From positions 59,229,257-59,293,256 of the forward strand of contig NC_077238.1 of assembly GCF_947179165.1 (NCBI RefSeq): 64,000 nucleotides of DNA. Reading direction: 5' to 3'. The DNA comes from Solanum dulcamara. Taxonomy: Eukaryota; Streptophyta; Magnoliopsida; Solanales; Solanaceae. The notes under the pieces were generated by a model. That model was not told the DNA's origin and did no database searches. It saw nothing but the letters and a program-made list of their open reading frames with translations. Every line of letters starts with the position of its first letter. Positions within the stretch are counted from its first letter, which is position 1. This document shows positions 1-10,540 of the stretch, piece after piece. The translations under genes were made by a program, and so were the position numbers.

Positions 1-640
1 TATGCTCTTGAGGAAAAATACAAAACTGAAGATGCAGGTTTAAAGAAATTTGATGCTACAAAAGTTTTGGACTATAAGATGGTTGATAGCAAGACGGTCA
101 TGTCTCAATTCCAAGAACTACTCGTCATTATTTAGGATCTCCTAGCAGAAGGTATGATCAAATTCAATAGTTTTAGTATTAAAATTATTGAATGTGTTAT
201 TGATTTTAAATTATCCATTATAGGTATGATCATAAATGAGACATTTCAACTAGCAACATTATTGAAAAATGGCCTCATTTATGGAAAGACCTTAAAAATT
301 ATTTGAAGCACAAGCAAAAGAAGATGACTCTTTAAGACTTGATTGTCCATCTAAGGATCGAGGAAGACAACAAAGCTGCTGAGAAGAAGGCTAAAGGAAA
401 ATCAACATTTATGGGAGAAAATATAGTTGAGGCTAGTCCGTCTAAATCAAAAAAAGGAAGAAACCTTATGGACCAAAGAACTATCCTAGTAAAAAGAAGT
501 TCAAGGGAGATTGCCACAACTGTGGAAAAACTGGACATATAGTTGTGGAATGTCGTGTTCCCAAGAAGGAAAGAAGAAAGTTCAAGTCAACATGATTGAT
601 ACAAATGAGGATATTGAAAATTTTGTGCAATGCTAATCTA
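1..640 (+). pseudogene. copia W gag remnant with zinc knuckle
   Basis: This is the C-terminal part of a UBN2/DUF4219-type capsid protein. The start reads YALEEKYKTEDAG and a later part reads LRIEEDNKAAEKK (from about 345), both typical of plant copia gag. A CCHC zinc knuckle (C-x2-C-x4-H-x4-C, reading CHNCGKTGHIVVEC) lies at 512-553 in a different frame from the preceding ORF, so at least one frameshift separates capsid and nucleocapsid. Stops occur near 135 and 305. A 72-nt insertion bounded by a direct repeat interrupts the capsid at 152-223. In a working element the product packages RNA into virus-like particles; here it is non-functional. Confidence 0.8.
151..232 (+). repeat. 72-nt insertion with 10-bp direct repeat inside W gag
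   Basis: GGTATGATCA occurs at 151-160 and again at 223-232. The 72 nt from 152 to 223 begin with GT and end with AG, and are AT-rich. Gag-like codons run into the first copy and resume at the second, and 72 is a multiple of three. This could be a small insertion with a target duplication or intron-like sequence. Confidence 0.6.
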
Positions 641-1060
641 ATGCAACCTAGTAGGAAATCCCAAAGAATGGTGGCTTGATTTAGGAGCCACATCATATGT
701 TTGTGCGGTTCGAGAATCCTTCGCTATTTATTCCCCTGCTGTACATGATGAGACTATTTAGATGAAAAATTCTTCAATGACTAAGGTTGAAGGATATGTT
801 AGAGTATTCCTGAAAATGACATTCGGCAAGATGGTGACTCTGAACAAAGTTTTTCATGTTCCATAAATGAGAAAGAACTTGGTATCTGTCGATCTTCTAA
901 TAAAAAATGGATTCAGATGCGTTATGATTTCAAACAAAGTAGTAGATAGTAAGAATGCAATGTATTTAGGAAAATGATACCTCACTGAGGGTCTTTATAA
1001 AGTAAATGTAATGGTTATTGATAATAATAAATTTCAAGTTTCTTCTTATTTATTTGAGTC
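641..1060 (+). pseudogene. copia W aspartic protease remnant
   Basis: The retropepsin active-site region is readable at 672-704 as WLDLGATSYVC. Plant copia proteases have an L-D-S-G-A-T type core, so the catalytic Asp is kept but the residue after it is Leu rather than Ser. The stretch continues with typical copia codons to about 1060 but has several in-frame stops. The enzyme would normally cut the Gag-Pol polyprotein. Confidence 0.7.
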
Positions 1061-2100
1061 AAATAATTTATGACATTCACACTTAAGACATGTCATTTAT
1101 AAAAAACCTTCCAAAAATTGATCAACTTAAATGTATGGTTTAACTTTGAGTGCAATAAATCAAAATATTAAGTATGTGTTGAATCTAAGTATGCTAAGCA
1201 TCCTTATAAATCTGTTGAAAGGAATTTCAGTCCCTTAGAATTAGTTCACACAAAGATTTGTGATATGAAGTCAATACCAACTCATGGTGGAAAAAAGTAT
1301 TTTATAACTTTTATTGATGATTGCACTAGATACTGTTATGTCTATTTGTTGAATAGTAAGGATGAAGCAATTGAAACATTTAGACAATACCATACTGATG
1401 ATGAAAATCAGTTGGATAAAAAGATAAAAATGATAAGAAGTGATAGATATGGAGAGTATGAATCTCCTTTTGCAGAAATATGTTTGGAAAATAGAATTAT
1501 CCATCAAACTACTACCCGTTACTCACCTCAATCTAACAGAATTGCAGAAAGGAAAAACCAAACTTTAAAGAAAATGATGAATACCTTACTTAAAAGTTTA
1601 GGTTTACTAGAAAACTTGTGTGGGAAAGCCATCTTTACAGCAAATCAAATACTCAATAGAGTTTCCCATAACAAAACACTGTCTATTCCATATGAGAATT
1701 AGAAAGGAAAAAAACACAACTTAAAATATTTCAAAGAGTGGGGGTGTCTAGTCAAAGTCCAAGTTCCTAAACCTAAGAGGGTCACAATAGGACCTAAGAC
1801 TGTAGACTGTGTTTTCATACCTAAGATTGTGGACTATATTTTCATTAGATATGCTACAAATAGTAAAGAATGTCGATTTTTGGTTCACAAGTCTGAACAT
1901 CCAGATATTCATAACAATACGGTAATAGAATCAGATAATGCTGAGTTCTTTGAACATATCTATCCATATAAAACTAGACTTGAATTGTGTAATATAGGGT
2001 CTAAATGACCTTGAGAAGAACCAAAGGAGAATATACCTAATGAAGAGATTCCATGACGTAGAAAAATTCAAAGAACATCTACTTTATTTGGATCTGATTT
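1061..2100 (+). pseudogene. copia W integrase (rve) remnant
   Basis: The N-terminal HHCC region is present at 1069-1200, but the Trp codon of the usual L-W-H start has become a stop (TGA near 1070). The catalytic core is open at 1265-1702. The first Asp is in FIDDCTRY, the second in RSDRYGEY (usual RSDNGGEF), and the Glu in IAERKNQTL, so the DDE residues remain although the second motif is altered. A stop ends the frame at 1700 and the C-terminal part is broken. Integrase would insert the cDNA into host chromatin; this copy cannot be translated whole. Confidence 0.85.
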
Positions 2101-2470
2101 TGTAACATTTGTTCTTGAACATGAGCCTCAAACATTCAAAGAAGCCATGTCTGCAACAGACTCATCCTTTTGGAAAGAGGCTATCAATAGTTGATTCAAT
2201 ATTGAGAAACCATACTTGGAAATCGGTTGATCTTCCTCCAGGAAACAAACCTTTGGGTTCAAAGTGGATCTTCAAAAGAAAAATAAAAACTGATGAAACT
2301 ATTGACAAATATAAGGCAAGACTTATCATCAAAGGTTCACGTCAATTGGTATTTTTGTACTTTTGAATTTAAGTACTTATATAAAGGTGAATATGCAAGA
2401 GTGTTGAAAAGTGAAAGTCAGGCTCAATTGGAATATGCAAGAGTGTTGAAAAGTTTGATATATATCATGA
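2101..2470 (+). pseudogene. copia W reverse transcriptase, palm deleted
   Basis: The ORF at 2109-2366 carries the RT start: a tryptophan-rich segment followed by GNKPLGSKWIFKRKIKTDE and KARLIIKG. After GSRQ (about 2345) the canonical RT ends abruptly. The next recognisable codons belong to the linker before RNase H (EYARVLKSLIYIMNCT). The whole catalytic palm with the YVDD box is missing. Two copies of a 24-bp sequence sit at the deletion junction (2389-2412 and 2431-2454). Confidence 0.8.
2389..2454 (+). repeat. 24-bp direct repeat at RT deletion junction
   Basis: An identical 24-mer (starting GAATATGCAAGAG) is at 2389-2412 and 2431-2454, separated by 18 bp. Both encode the same piece of the RT/RNase H linker, so the repeat arose within the element. 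Confidence 0.85.
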
Positions 2471-3125
2471 ACTGTACATGAACAACATAGCTTGTGCTAT
2501 AAGTAAATTGAGTCGATACACAAGTAATCCCAACAAAAATTATTGGATGGAAATGAAACAAGTTTTGGGGTATTTAAAACACACTCAAAACTTTGATTTG
2601 TATTATAATAAGTATCCAGTACTTATTGAAGGATATAGTGATGCAATTTGGATTATTGGGTCAACTGAAACTAAATCCATAAGTGAATATGTTTTCACCA
2701 TTGGTGGAGGAGCAATATATTGGAAATAATCCTAAGAAACATGTATAACTCGCTCTATAATGGAGTGTGAGTTTATAGCCTTAGACAAGGATGGTGAAGA
2801 AGCAGAATGGCTATGGAATTTCTTAAAAGATATTCTATTTTGGTCCAAATCAATGTCTCCTATAGACATACATTGTGATAGTCAAACTGCAATAGAAAGA
2901 GCTGGGAGCGTTATGTATAATGGTAAGTCTAATCATATACGAGGAAGATATAATACTGTTAGGCCACTACTCTCTAGTGGAATTCTAACAATTAATTATG
3001 TAAAGCCAAAGTATAATGTGTCAAATCCACTTACAAAAGGCCTATTTAAAGAGGGAGTTGAGAGATCATCAAAGGGAATGGGAATGTGGCTGAGGATAAA
3101 TTATTATGGCGGTAACTCTACCTAG
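2471..3125 (+). pseudogene. copia W RNase H remnant
   Basis: Two open stretches (2478-2729 and 2760-3125) carry copia RNase H signatures: SKLSRYTSNP, the SDAIW motif (usual SDANW), MECEFIALDK (usual MESEFIAL), HCDSQTAIERA and NPLTKGL. The catalytic acidic residues in SDA, the MxxEF Glu and CDSQ are recognisable. The two pieces are separated by a stop and a frame change near 2729-2760. In life it would degrade the RNA strand of the RNA/DNA hybrid. Confidence 0.85.
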
Positions 3126-3698
3126 AATATTGGAGATCCCAAGATCTAGGTTCAAGGAGATAAAAAAATTTCATTGATGATGGTTCAACATTGTCAAAAT
3201 AATTTTTATTATCCATTCTCATGATGCGACAATGTTCAGTGACAATTATAAGGCATTATGACCTTTTAATGATATTTAAGTTTGATACTGGGCATATCAA
3301 ATGGTGTTTCCATGGGATAATATATTTAGATATCACCTATGTAAGTGTGAAGTGTTAACCAATTCAAGGAACCAGGAAGTGTTCATCGCTGAACAAAACA
3401 AAACAATGAGAACCAAACACGTTTGGAACAAAATAAAAATATCTTCATTTTGAAATTCCATTGGACTCGATAGTTAAAGGGTTAATTGTGTGACTTATGT
3501 TGTCTAGGTATACACCAAAGCTCGATGGTTCAAAGATATAAAATCTACCGATTGACCAAGTATATCTGACATATATTTACTATAGAAAAATCAAAGGGAA
3601 ACCTACTCATCCAGATGCAATTAATCCTACTTACGAATCATACAGTTTTCATGCGTATGTTTTAAAAAATAGCTATTCCCCATTCATGTGGGGGGATT
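3126..3698 (+). other. copia W 3' untranslated region
   Basis: Non-coding sequence between the end of RNase H and the presumed 3' LTR. It ends in a G-rich tract (CATGTGGGGGGATTG, about 3685-3699) that fits a polypurine tract just before an LTR beginning with TG. No gene seen. Confidence 0.6.
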
Positions 3699-4490
3699 GT
3701 GGGGTTTACTTAAAGTGTGAATGAAAAATAAGAATTGAGAAATATGGGGGAATCAAATGAAGGGAAAATGAAAAGTCATTTCTCCCTTATTGGTAGAAGA
3801 AAGGAAATGTACACTTTCTTTAACACATAAAGGGTTAAGTAGAGAGTGCCCCTCACGCTATCATTGTCGTAGTTCGCTCGGCTCGACTTCGATAAATAAT
3901 GTGATTGATTGATAATTTTCTAGACAAAATTTATTTATTAATCTCATTAATTGACTTCCTTTTTCTGAACATTAAATTAGTATTAATTTGGAATTATTGA
4001 TTATTATTAATTAATCCATGGATTAATTTGAATTAATTAAACACAAAATTAAATAATATCTGAATTAACTAAATGAGATTTATTTAAATTTTGTGGAAAT
4101 ATTTTGAAAAGGACATGTTCTTTCCGAAAAGACATTTCTTTCCCAAAAGAACCTATGCCTATTCTAAATAGATGAGATTGTTCTTAATAGATATATTCGA
4201 ACCCTTTGTTGGCTATATATAGAGAGACTTCCTCTCAGTTTTTAACATCAAGTTTCTCTCTCTTCTACATATATTTTCTTACAGACAAAGTTGTGTCTTT
4301 GTGTAATTACGTTGCTACTTTTTGAGTTCGCTGAAATGATTAAAGTTTCAGGTACCACAACTTCTTTAATGTCTATTTGTTTTATCCTGAGAGGAAATAA
4401 TCTATAACCTCGAGTACAGTGATGAGATTAAATTCCTTAAGGATCCACAATGAATTCTGTGGACTAGGACACTATTTCTTTCTTTTTATC
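3699..4490 (+). repeat. copia W 3' LTR (right end approximate)
   Basis: The LTR is inferred to start at TGTGGGGTTTAC (3699), right after a G-rich polypurine-like tract. It contains a TATA box and a pyrimidine-rich leader (TTTCTCTCTCTTC) typical of plant copia promoters. No second LTR is in the window to fix the right end. Confidence 0.55.
4213..4222 (+). promoter_or_regulatory. TATA box of W LTR
   Basis: CTATATATAG about 45 bp upstream of a CT-rich stretch, in the middle of the LTR where the U3/R border is expected. Confidence 0.5.
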
Positions 4491-4740
4491 TTAATTATTT
4501 CTACTTTACTAACTTTAAATACAAGAGTTAACAAGATTGGCCTATTTCATTGGTAATGACTAATGGAAAAATTAAACAAAATCTCCATTAGGTTAGATTT
4601 CTTACACAAAAATAGTTCACTTAAAAAAATAAGCCCTTTATTATAGCAAATGACCATTCAACACTTTTATCTAACCAAATTTGGCCAATTTTCTTCTTCA
4701 TCATCCGTAATTCTTCATCCTCTATTATTCCATTGCTGAT

Positions 4741-4890
4741 CTTCTTTCTTCTTCTTCTTCTTCTTCTTCTTCTTCCTTTCTTCTTTTTCTAGTGTTCTTC
4801 TTCGGCTGTTCTTCGCTCTTCTTCTATTGTTCTTCTTCATTCTTCTTCTTCTTCTTCTTCTTCTTCTTCTTCTTCTACTACTACTACTGT
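4741..4890 (+). repeat. (TTC)n microsatellite with (TAC) end
   Basis: Two runs of CTT/TTC triplets (about 4742-4778 and 4837-4876), interrupted by short TTCTTG/TGTTC units, ending in a few CTA triplets. ORFs over it encode only Phe/Ser or Arg/Lys runs and are not genes. The neighbouring 4491-4740 and 4891-5092 are AT-rich with nothing recognisable. Confidence 0.95.
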
Positions 4891-5092
4891 TCTTCTTCAT
4901 TCTTTGTCTTCTCCGTCATCATTCTTCTTCTTCTCTATTTTTTGTCAAATTTGACGTACCACAAACGTGAATTATTTCGAGTGAAATATATATTAAGAAA
5001 CTCAAAATATCAAAAGAATTACATATCTAAAATTTGAGACTGTTTAGAGGTGAGTTGAATTGATCAAGATTAAATAGTCAGCATATAGTTTA

Positions 5093-5190
5093 TGTATAGT
5101 TAGTGTATACTTCATGAATAGTTAAGCTTTCAACTTTTTGAGTGTATCATAATGTATAGTAGGTGTATAGTTCATGTATAGGTAAACTAT
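5093..5190 (+). repeat. 60-bp tandem repeat pair, TGTATAGT units
   Basis: TGTATAGTTAGTGTATACTT at 5093 recurs diverged as TGTATAGTAGGTGTATAGTT at 5153, each followed by a TCATGNATAG..TAA segment. The period is 60 bp. Possibly part of an unidentified transposon. Confidence 0.6.
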
Positions 5191-5192
5191 AA

Positions 5193-5900
5193 TTGTCATG
5201 ATCCGACTCCGGATATGATGGCACTTGTCTAATTCCACTAGAACAAGTTAGCCTAAACTCAATCAACTATGAAAAATTGTACGAAAGCAATTTAAAATTT
5301 GAATTGACGATATAGTAATTTTGGTTGGATTTATCAGTCGAAGCAGGAGATGGAATAAATATACCAAACAGGAAGACTTAATCAACTATAATACCCACCA
5401 AAGATGGGTTTTCACGTGTATAAGCTTCTAAATAAAATAGAAATAAAAGATAAGTACAAGTATCAATATCCTTATCTCTAATAGAACAAAGTATTGTAAC
5501 TTCTTATCAATCTCTACTCTATTCAATATGAACAACAATTCAACCAATTTAATTGACTAGTATATAAAGAGTATGGAACAAAGAAGGAACAAGAGAGATT
5601 TTCGGCATAAATCAGCTACCTCTCAAGTTTTCGCAAAGCCTAGAATAAGGAAAAGGAATACAGAATCACAGTCCGAGCTCAGAACATACACAAGTGTAGA
5701 TAACAAGGAGTGAGTATCAAACAACACAATACTCAGCAAGCCAACTAACAAAATAAGGCAAATCTAATAGAACACTAGAACTCCCTTCATCCCAACCGAA
5801 CCTCCTCAACAAAACTCCTGCATAGAAATCAGCTCAATATAGAGTACACAATTCATATATCACATATATCAAGAATAGTTCATCAGTATCTCCAAGTAAG
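5193..5900 (-). repeat. gypsy-type LTR fragment, reverse orientation
   Basis: The block begins TGTCATGATCCGACTCCGG at about 5193. Read in reverse, this is the kind of ...GGATCATGACA end seen on the gypsy LTRs in this window (compare GGGGTCTGATCGTGACA at the end of element F). No primer site precedes it, so it looks like an outer LTR end. It stops where LTR H starts at about 5901. Family unknown. Confidence 0.4.
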
Positions 5901-6928
5901 TGTAGCGACTTGTTCCCATTGTTATGGATAAGCCAATGGAAGATAAATTTAGGCCAAAAAACTTCTGAGTAGCGACTTAGGAATTTTGAGCCTAGATAAG
6001 ACTTGGATGAAATCTGAGTCAGTTAAGAATTAGGGTAATCCGGTAATGGATGAAGGGGTAATTTCTGTGTTTGATCATTTGAGTTTATAGCCAAGATGAT
6101 AAAGAGCCTGAATAACTTTAGGAAATCAAATTCAGGCAAGTAGAACTCTCGTAATTAATCAAGTCTTGAATTTAGAAAGTCATGGGTTGAGGGTGTATTA
6201 TAAAATGAGAGCTTGGGATTTGAATTTTGACATTTTGTCTTTGTGAAACCCGCCGGAGTAGGATTAGTCCCATCGGTACAGGGCTGTTGTGGTGTGATAA
6301 GGTATTCTGTGGTGGGCCTGTCGGGATTAAAAATGGAAAAAGTCTCAAAAACATTATTTTCTGCAAAGCTTCATTCTTGAGAGGTAAGGGGCGACCTAGG
6401 GTAGTTTTTCATCATTTTCCCATGAATACTTTCCCCAAAGGTAAGTTAATTACTCTCCTAATTCATATTTTAATTCTTAGAAGTTAGAATTATAGTTGAT
6501 TATCCTTGGGGGAGGGTTTTAGCCTGAAGTTAATGGTGGAAAAAGCCCTAGTTGGGCATTAGAATCATGAGTTTGGCCAAAGGTTGGTATTTTGTTATAA
6601 TTCGGGTAAATTCGTCCATTTTATTGATCCTTTTCATATGTGTAATTGTTTTTAGACCAAAAACAACCCGAAAGACTTTAGAAAGGAAAAACTCCAGCTC
6701 TGTAGAGTTTCCAAGGTTTTGTTTGGAGGTAGTGATGGTTTATTTCCCTTTTGTGTCATATATATTCTTATTAACTGCTCTATTGTATGCATGTATGTAT
6801 GTGAATAAGAAAAGATGGAATGAACCAAATGAAATAACTGTTTATGATCAATTGCATGCAATGAACCTAGTAAATGATGGTTGTAACTTTGTAAGACTAG
6901 TCGTTGTGATTGTGTTTGTGGTTGATTG

Positions 6929-7070
6929 GATCAGATGTCATATTCCGACATATATTTGTATCATGTCACATTTCGACATATAATTAGATCAGGTGTCACA
7001 TTCCAATACAACATTCGATCGGGTGTCACATTCTAATACAATATTGGATCATGTGTCATATTTTGATGCA
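6929..7070 (+). repeat. 30-bp minisatellite in LTR H
   Basis: Five units starting (G/T)ATC at 6929, 6959, 6987, 7017 and 7047, each containing a TGTCA(C/T)ATT core followed by (C)(G/A)A(C/T)(A/G). Period 28-30 bp. Confidence 0.85.
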
Positions 7071-7616
7071 CTAGCATTTTGAGTATGGGTTCCATAAGAG
7101 AACCATTCTTTGTGACATTGAAATTGAGATTGTTAACCTGTGTACTGTATATTGCTCTAGAAATGATAAATTGGTAATATGTTTATGTATATGGGTGTTT
7201 ACTGTGTTGTGGTACTTGCTTATATTTCACTTACTGGAATAGCCGTGTGATCCTACTAGTACACAATAGTTTGTATACTGATACTACACTTGCTCTTTCT
7301 TCGTTGAGTATAGGGCATCTTTAGGTGGCTATTAAGAGACGTCAAATAGGAGATCACTAATTTTAGAGTTCAAGAGTGAGCCAGTTCTTTCAGACTTTCA
7401 TGAATTCTTCCTATTCTTAGTCCCTCCTTTCAGGACTTTGACCTTTCAGACTCTTGTTTATTTAATATTTTCAGGGTAACATCCCCCTTTCTTTAGACCT
7501 GTTGGTACTAGAGTTTTAGTACAATGAATTTTATATTCTAGGGGTTAGATTTCTGCATTGTTTATGTTCTTGTTTGTTAACTTACTGAGTTTATGGAAAC
7601 TCAACTTTTAAACAAA

Positions 7617-7621
7617 TATTT
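7617..7621 (+). repeat. target site duplication of A (left)
   Basis: TATTT directly before the 5' LTR of A; the matching copy is at 28501-28505. Confidence 0.85.
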
Positions 7622-7689
7622 TGTTAGCATTAAGCTATTTTGAATAATGACTTGACCTTCTATTGCAGGAAATAAGTACAAAAAAATCA

Positions 7690-7990
7690 AAAAGAAAAAG
7701 AGATAAATCAAGACAAGGAAGAAGCTAATTGAATCAATTAGCATCTCGCATATCAAGGAAGAAAAATTGACATTCCACAGATCAAGGAATTAGCTTCCAT
7801 GTATCAAGGAAGGAAAGATACTGAAGAAAGGAAAGAAGATCACTGAAGGAAAGAAGGATTCCTCTATCAAGGAAGGAGGACCACTAAACAAAGGAAAGAA
7901 GATCACATAAGGAAAGATCATCAAGCGCACAAGGAAAGAAGGATCAGATCAAGCACATAAGGAAGGAAGTATTCTGCACTAAATCAGAAT
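7690..7990 (+). repeat. iterated AAGGAAAGAAG purine motif in U3 of A
   Basis: More than ten variants of (C)AAGGAA(A/G)GAAG with ATCA spacers lie along 300 bp, at irregular 15-35 bp spacing. The 3' LTR keeps a shorter, more decayed version at 27700-27900. Confidence 0.8.
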
Positions 7991-8138
7991 ATCTTGAAGA
8001 AGATCTTGCAAAGGAAACACATGGACATATCTGATATGGACATGTATACACAATCAAGGAATCATTAATCCTTCATTGAATGAAATTCCTTGGGTTCTCC
8101 CTATCAGAGCTAACTACTAAATCATCATATGAAGTTGA

Positions 8139-8149
8139 TTATAAAAAGC
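8139..8149 (+). promoter_or_regulatory. TATA box, 5' LTR of A
   Basis: TTATAAAAAGC after the purine-rich U3. The 3' LTR has the equivalent TTATAAAAAAA at about 28059. Confidence 0.6.
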
Positions 8150-8578
8150 CTCTCGACTACACCAAAGAAACTACACAACGTTACTTGAACTTGTACTAAT
8201 TAGTTCTTTCATCTTTCAAATACTTTGTACTCTTGCAAGAATAAAATTCTAAACAAAAAGAGAGAGAAAGAGAGAAGTGAAAGTTATACAAGTAGAGGCT
8301 GTGCCGATCATATGATCAATTGGTTAGAGACAAAAAGAATAGCCACATCTGTACTCTTACCATTCTTCAAGAGGCTCTAAGGGAAACCCTTGTAACCTAA
8401 GGGGACTGGAAGTAGGCACCACATTGGTCTTCCGAACCAGGATAAATCTTTCTGTCTTCATTTACATTATGCATTTATATTATGTCTTGTTTAAGTTATC
8501 TGTTTCCATGCTAAGTCTACTATCACTTTCAGATAGTCGAATATCAAAATTTTAAATCACCCCCCTCTTAATCTTCAA

Positions 8579-8594
8579 TTAGTATCAGAGCAGG
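8579..8594 (+). other. primer-binding site of A (tRNA-iMet type)
   Basis: TTAGTATCAGAGCAGG directly after the 5' LTR; one change from the TTGGTATCAGAGC consensus complementary to plant initiator-Met tRNA. Confidence 0.85.
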
Positions 8595-8636
8595 TCTCAT
8601 ACTTTCAAGAGTTTAACCGCATGTGAGAAGAGATCA

Positions 8637-10110
8637 ATGGCAAATTATCAAATTCCTGGTGCAATTCTTCAAGACAGATACTTATCAAATCGTCCTCCCT
8701 ATTTCAACAAGAAACACTACTCACATTGAAAAGAAAGATTTAGAATCTTTGTTCAATCAAATAAATTTCAAGCATGAGTAGTGATCAAGAAAGGACCAAA
8801 GCCTATTTTAGGATTAAAAGATAAGGAGATTATTAAGAAGGATCTAGATTTTGAAACCTTCGATATCACAAAGGACAAGAGGTAATTCAAACTAATGCTA
8901 GAGCTACAAGTTTATTATACTGTGCAGTTAGCAGAGCAAAATATGATAAAATCAAAACTTATGATACAGCAAAAGAAATGTGAGACAAACTTGAAGTTAC
9001 ATACGAGGGAACCACACAAGTGAAAGAAAATCGTATTAGTTCTCTAGTAAATGAGTATGAATTATTCAAAATGGTAGATGATGAAAATGTTGAAAGCATG
9101 TTTTTCGGATTCAGCAAAATTGTTTGTGAACTCAAGTCTCTTGGTATGATATACCCAAACAGCCTGCAAGTTAGGAAACTCATCAGGAGTCTTCCTAAAG
9201 CCTGAGAAACCAAAGCTGCCATCCTTGAAGATGGTGATATTTAGAAAATGACCTATGATGAACTCAACGGAAACCTAATGGCCTATGAACAAAATCATAT
9301 CAATAAATACAACAAAGATGAGAAGAAGAAAGAAGTTGCCTTCAATGCAGAAGTCTATGAGACTGAAGAAAAAATTGTTGAAATAAGCAGTGAAAAAATG
9401 GCTCTCATAAATTGAGGAGTCAGACAAATGCTAAGACAAAGAAGGCAAAGACCTCAAAATGATTTTAGAAAAAACAACTATTAAAGAAATGATGATAGAT
9501 GTTATAATTGTGGAAAATCAGGGCACACCAGGCCAAACTGTCCTGAAATAAAGAAGAAGAACTATCATAGAAACGACAACCCAAAATCTCTTAGAGCATG
9601 GAGTACGGAAGACATCTTAGAAGAAGATCTAGCAAAAACAACAAATATTTTCTTTATGTCTATAGGTGAACCAAGGGAGGTAAAAAACTCAATCTGTCAA
9701 AATTGCATTGATTTACAATACTCTTTAGACATGGTTGTTGATGAACTTGAAAAAGTTATTAATGAATATAACAAACTTGCTAAAGAAAAGAAGGACCGGC
9801 AAATTCTTCTGAAGTAAGTCAAGTTAAAGTAGACTTACTACATGAAGAAATTGGTGAACTCAAAATGCTTTTGAATAATAAAAATCACTAAGTTGAAGTC
9901 TAGTCCGTTCTAACAAATCTTCTCAAGCCTTCTCTCAAGATTCATCCTTCCATAGTGCTAAATCCTCTTTCAAACCACAATGCTATACTTGTGGAAATAT
10001 CAGTCATAAATCCTTTAACTGCAAAAACCATTCTTCTAGTAATTTAGTTTGGAGACCAAAATATATTGACACTAAGCTTCAAGGACCCAAGAAAGTTTGG
10101 GTACCAAAAA
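8637..10110 (+). pseudogene. copia A gag with two zinc knuckles, broken
   Basis: The first ATG (8637) follows the primer site by about 40 bp and opens MANYQIPGAILQDRYLSN, a typical Sirevirus gag start, but a stop follows within about 30 codons and the frame shifts several times. The UBN2 capsid segment is readable at 9020-9205 and onward (LVNEYELFKM, then NGNLMAYEQ). The first knuckle CYNCGKSGHTRPNC is at 9500-9541 and the second, CYTCGNISHKSFNC, at 9981-10022; both keep C-x2-C-x4-H-x4-C spacing. GPKKVWVPK follows (about 10084-10110), a motif common just upstream of protease in this group. Would form virus-like particles if intact. Confidence 0.85.
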
Positions 10111-10540
10111 GAAACTGAAGCACTATTTTGCAGGGACATTCAAAGAAGACCTAAAAAAAGGAAATCTGAGTTATTGATAGTAGATGTTGTAGACATATGA
10201 TCGGGAAGAAAGAGAATTTCAATAAACTTGAGAAAATTGATGAAGGTTATGTTAGATTCAGTGACAATGAAAAAGGAGAAGTTACTGGGATTGACTCAAT
10301 TACTATAAGTCCCTCTTGTTACTTAGTAGAAGTCTATTTAGTTGATAGACTAAAACATAATCTTCTCAGTATCAGTCAACTATGTGATGCAGGATTTGAT
10401 GTTCGATTCAATGCTGTTAAATGTATCATCAACAATATAGAAATGAACATCACTATCATTGGATATCGAGTTGAAAATATCTATGTGTTGAATAATATAG
10501 ATCTACCTACTCTCACTTTTTTAACAGCCATGTCAAACGA
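10111..10540 (+). pseudogene. copia A aspartic protease, active-site Gly changed
   Basis: The protease core reads IDSRCCRHMIG at 10173-10205. Relatives have a D-S-G-C-S-R-H-M type core, so the Asp is kept but the following Gly is Arg. The frame from 10197 is open for 156 codons and contains HNLLSISQLCDAGFDV, a usual landmark between protease and integrase. A stop just upstream (near 10170) separates it from gag. Inactive by sequence. Confidence 0.8.

Larger units (their letters stand above)
1..4490 (+). mobile_element. Ty1/copia retrotransposon W, 5'-truncated by window, dead
   Basis: Domains follow copia order: gag with a zinc knuckle, aspartic protease, DDE integrase, reverse transcriptase, RNase H, then a 3' untranslated stretch and a 3' LTR. 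Integrase before RT defines Ty1/copia. Domain wording (a UBN2-type gag and an RNase H ending near a PLTKGL motif) is most like the Tork lineage, which is inference. The 5' LTR lies outside the window. Every domain carries stops or frameshifts, and most of the RT palm is deleted. The right end of the LTR is not sharply seen, so 4490 is approximate. Confidence 0.85.
5901..7621 (+). repeat. LTR H, gypsy-type, interrupted by copia A
   Basis: Non-coding sequence starting TGTAGCGACTTGTTCCC, in the style of a plant gypsy LTR. It holds a 30-bp minisatellite (6929-7070) and is interrupted at 7621 by element A; the sequence resumes at 28501 for about 30 bp. The target duplication of A (TATTT) shows that 7621 and 28506 were once adjacent. 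ORFs at 6227-6487 and 6552-6983 show no domain and are not called. Confidence 0.5.
7622..8577 (+). repeat. 5' LTR of copia A
   Basis: Starts TGTTAGCATTAAGC, ends ...AATCTTCA, 956 bp. The same sequence, diverged, recurs at 27580-28500. The U3 part (7690-7990) is packed with AAGGAAAGAAG-like units, and a TATA box lies at 8139-8149. Confidence 0.9.

Noticed and set aside
4715..5037. Arg/Lys-rich and Phe/Ser-rich ORFs on both strands
   Set aside because: Direct translations of the TTC/GAA microsatellite.
6552..6983. 143-codon ORF with hydrophobic stretches
   Set aside because: Within LTR-like non-coding sequence, no known domain, and ends inside the minisatellite.
6929..7070. Possible CRISPR-like array
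   Set aside because: Units are contiguous and diverged with no unique spacers; a plant LTR minisatellite.
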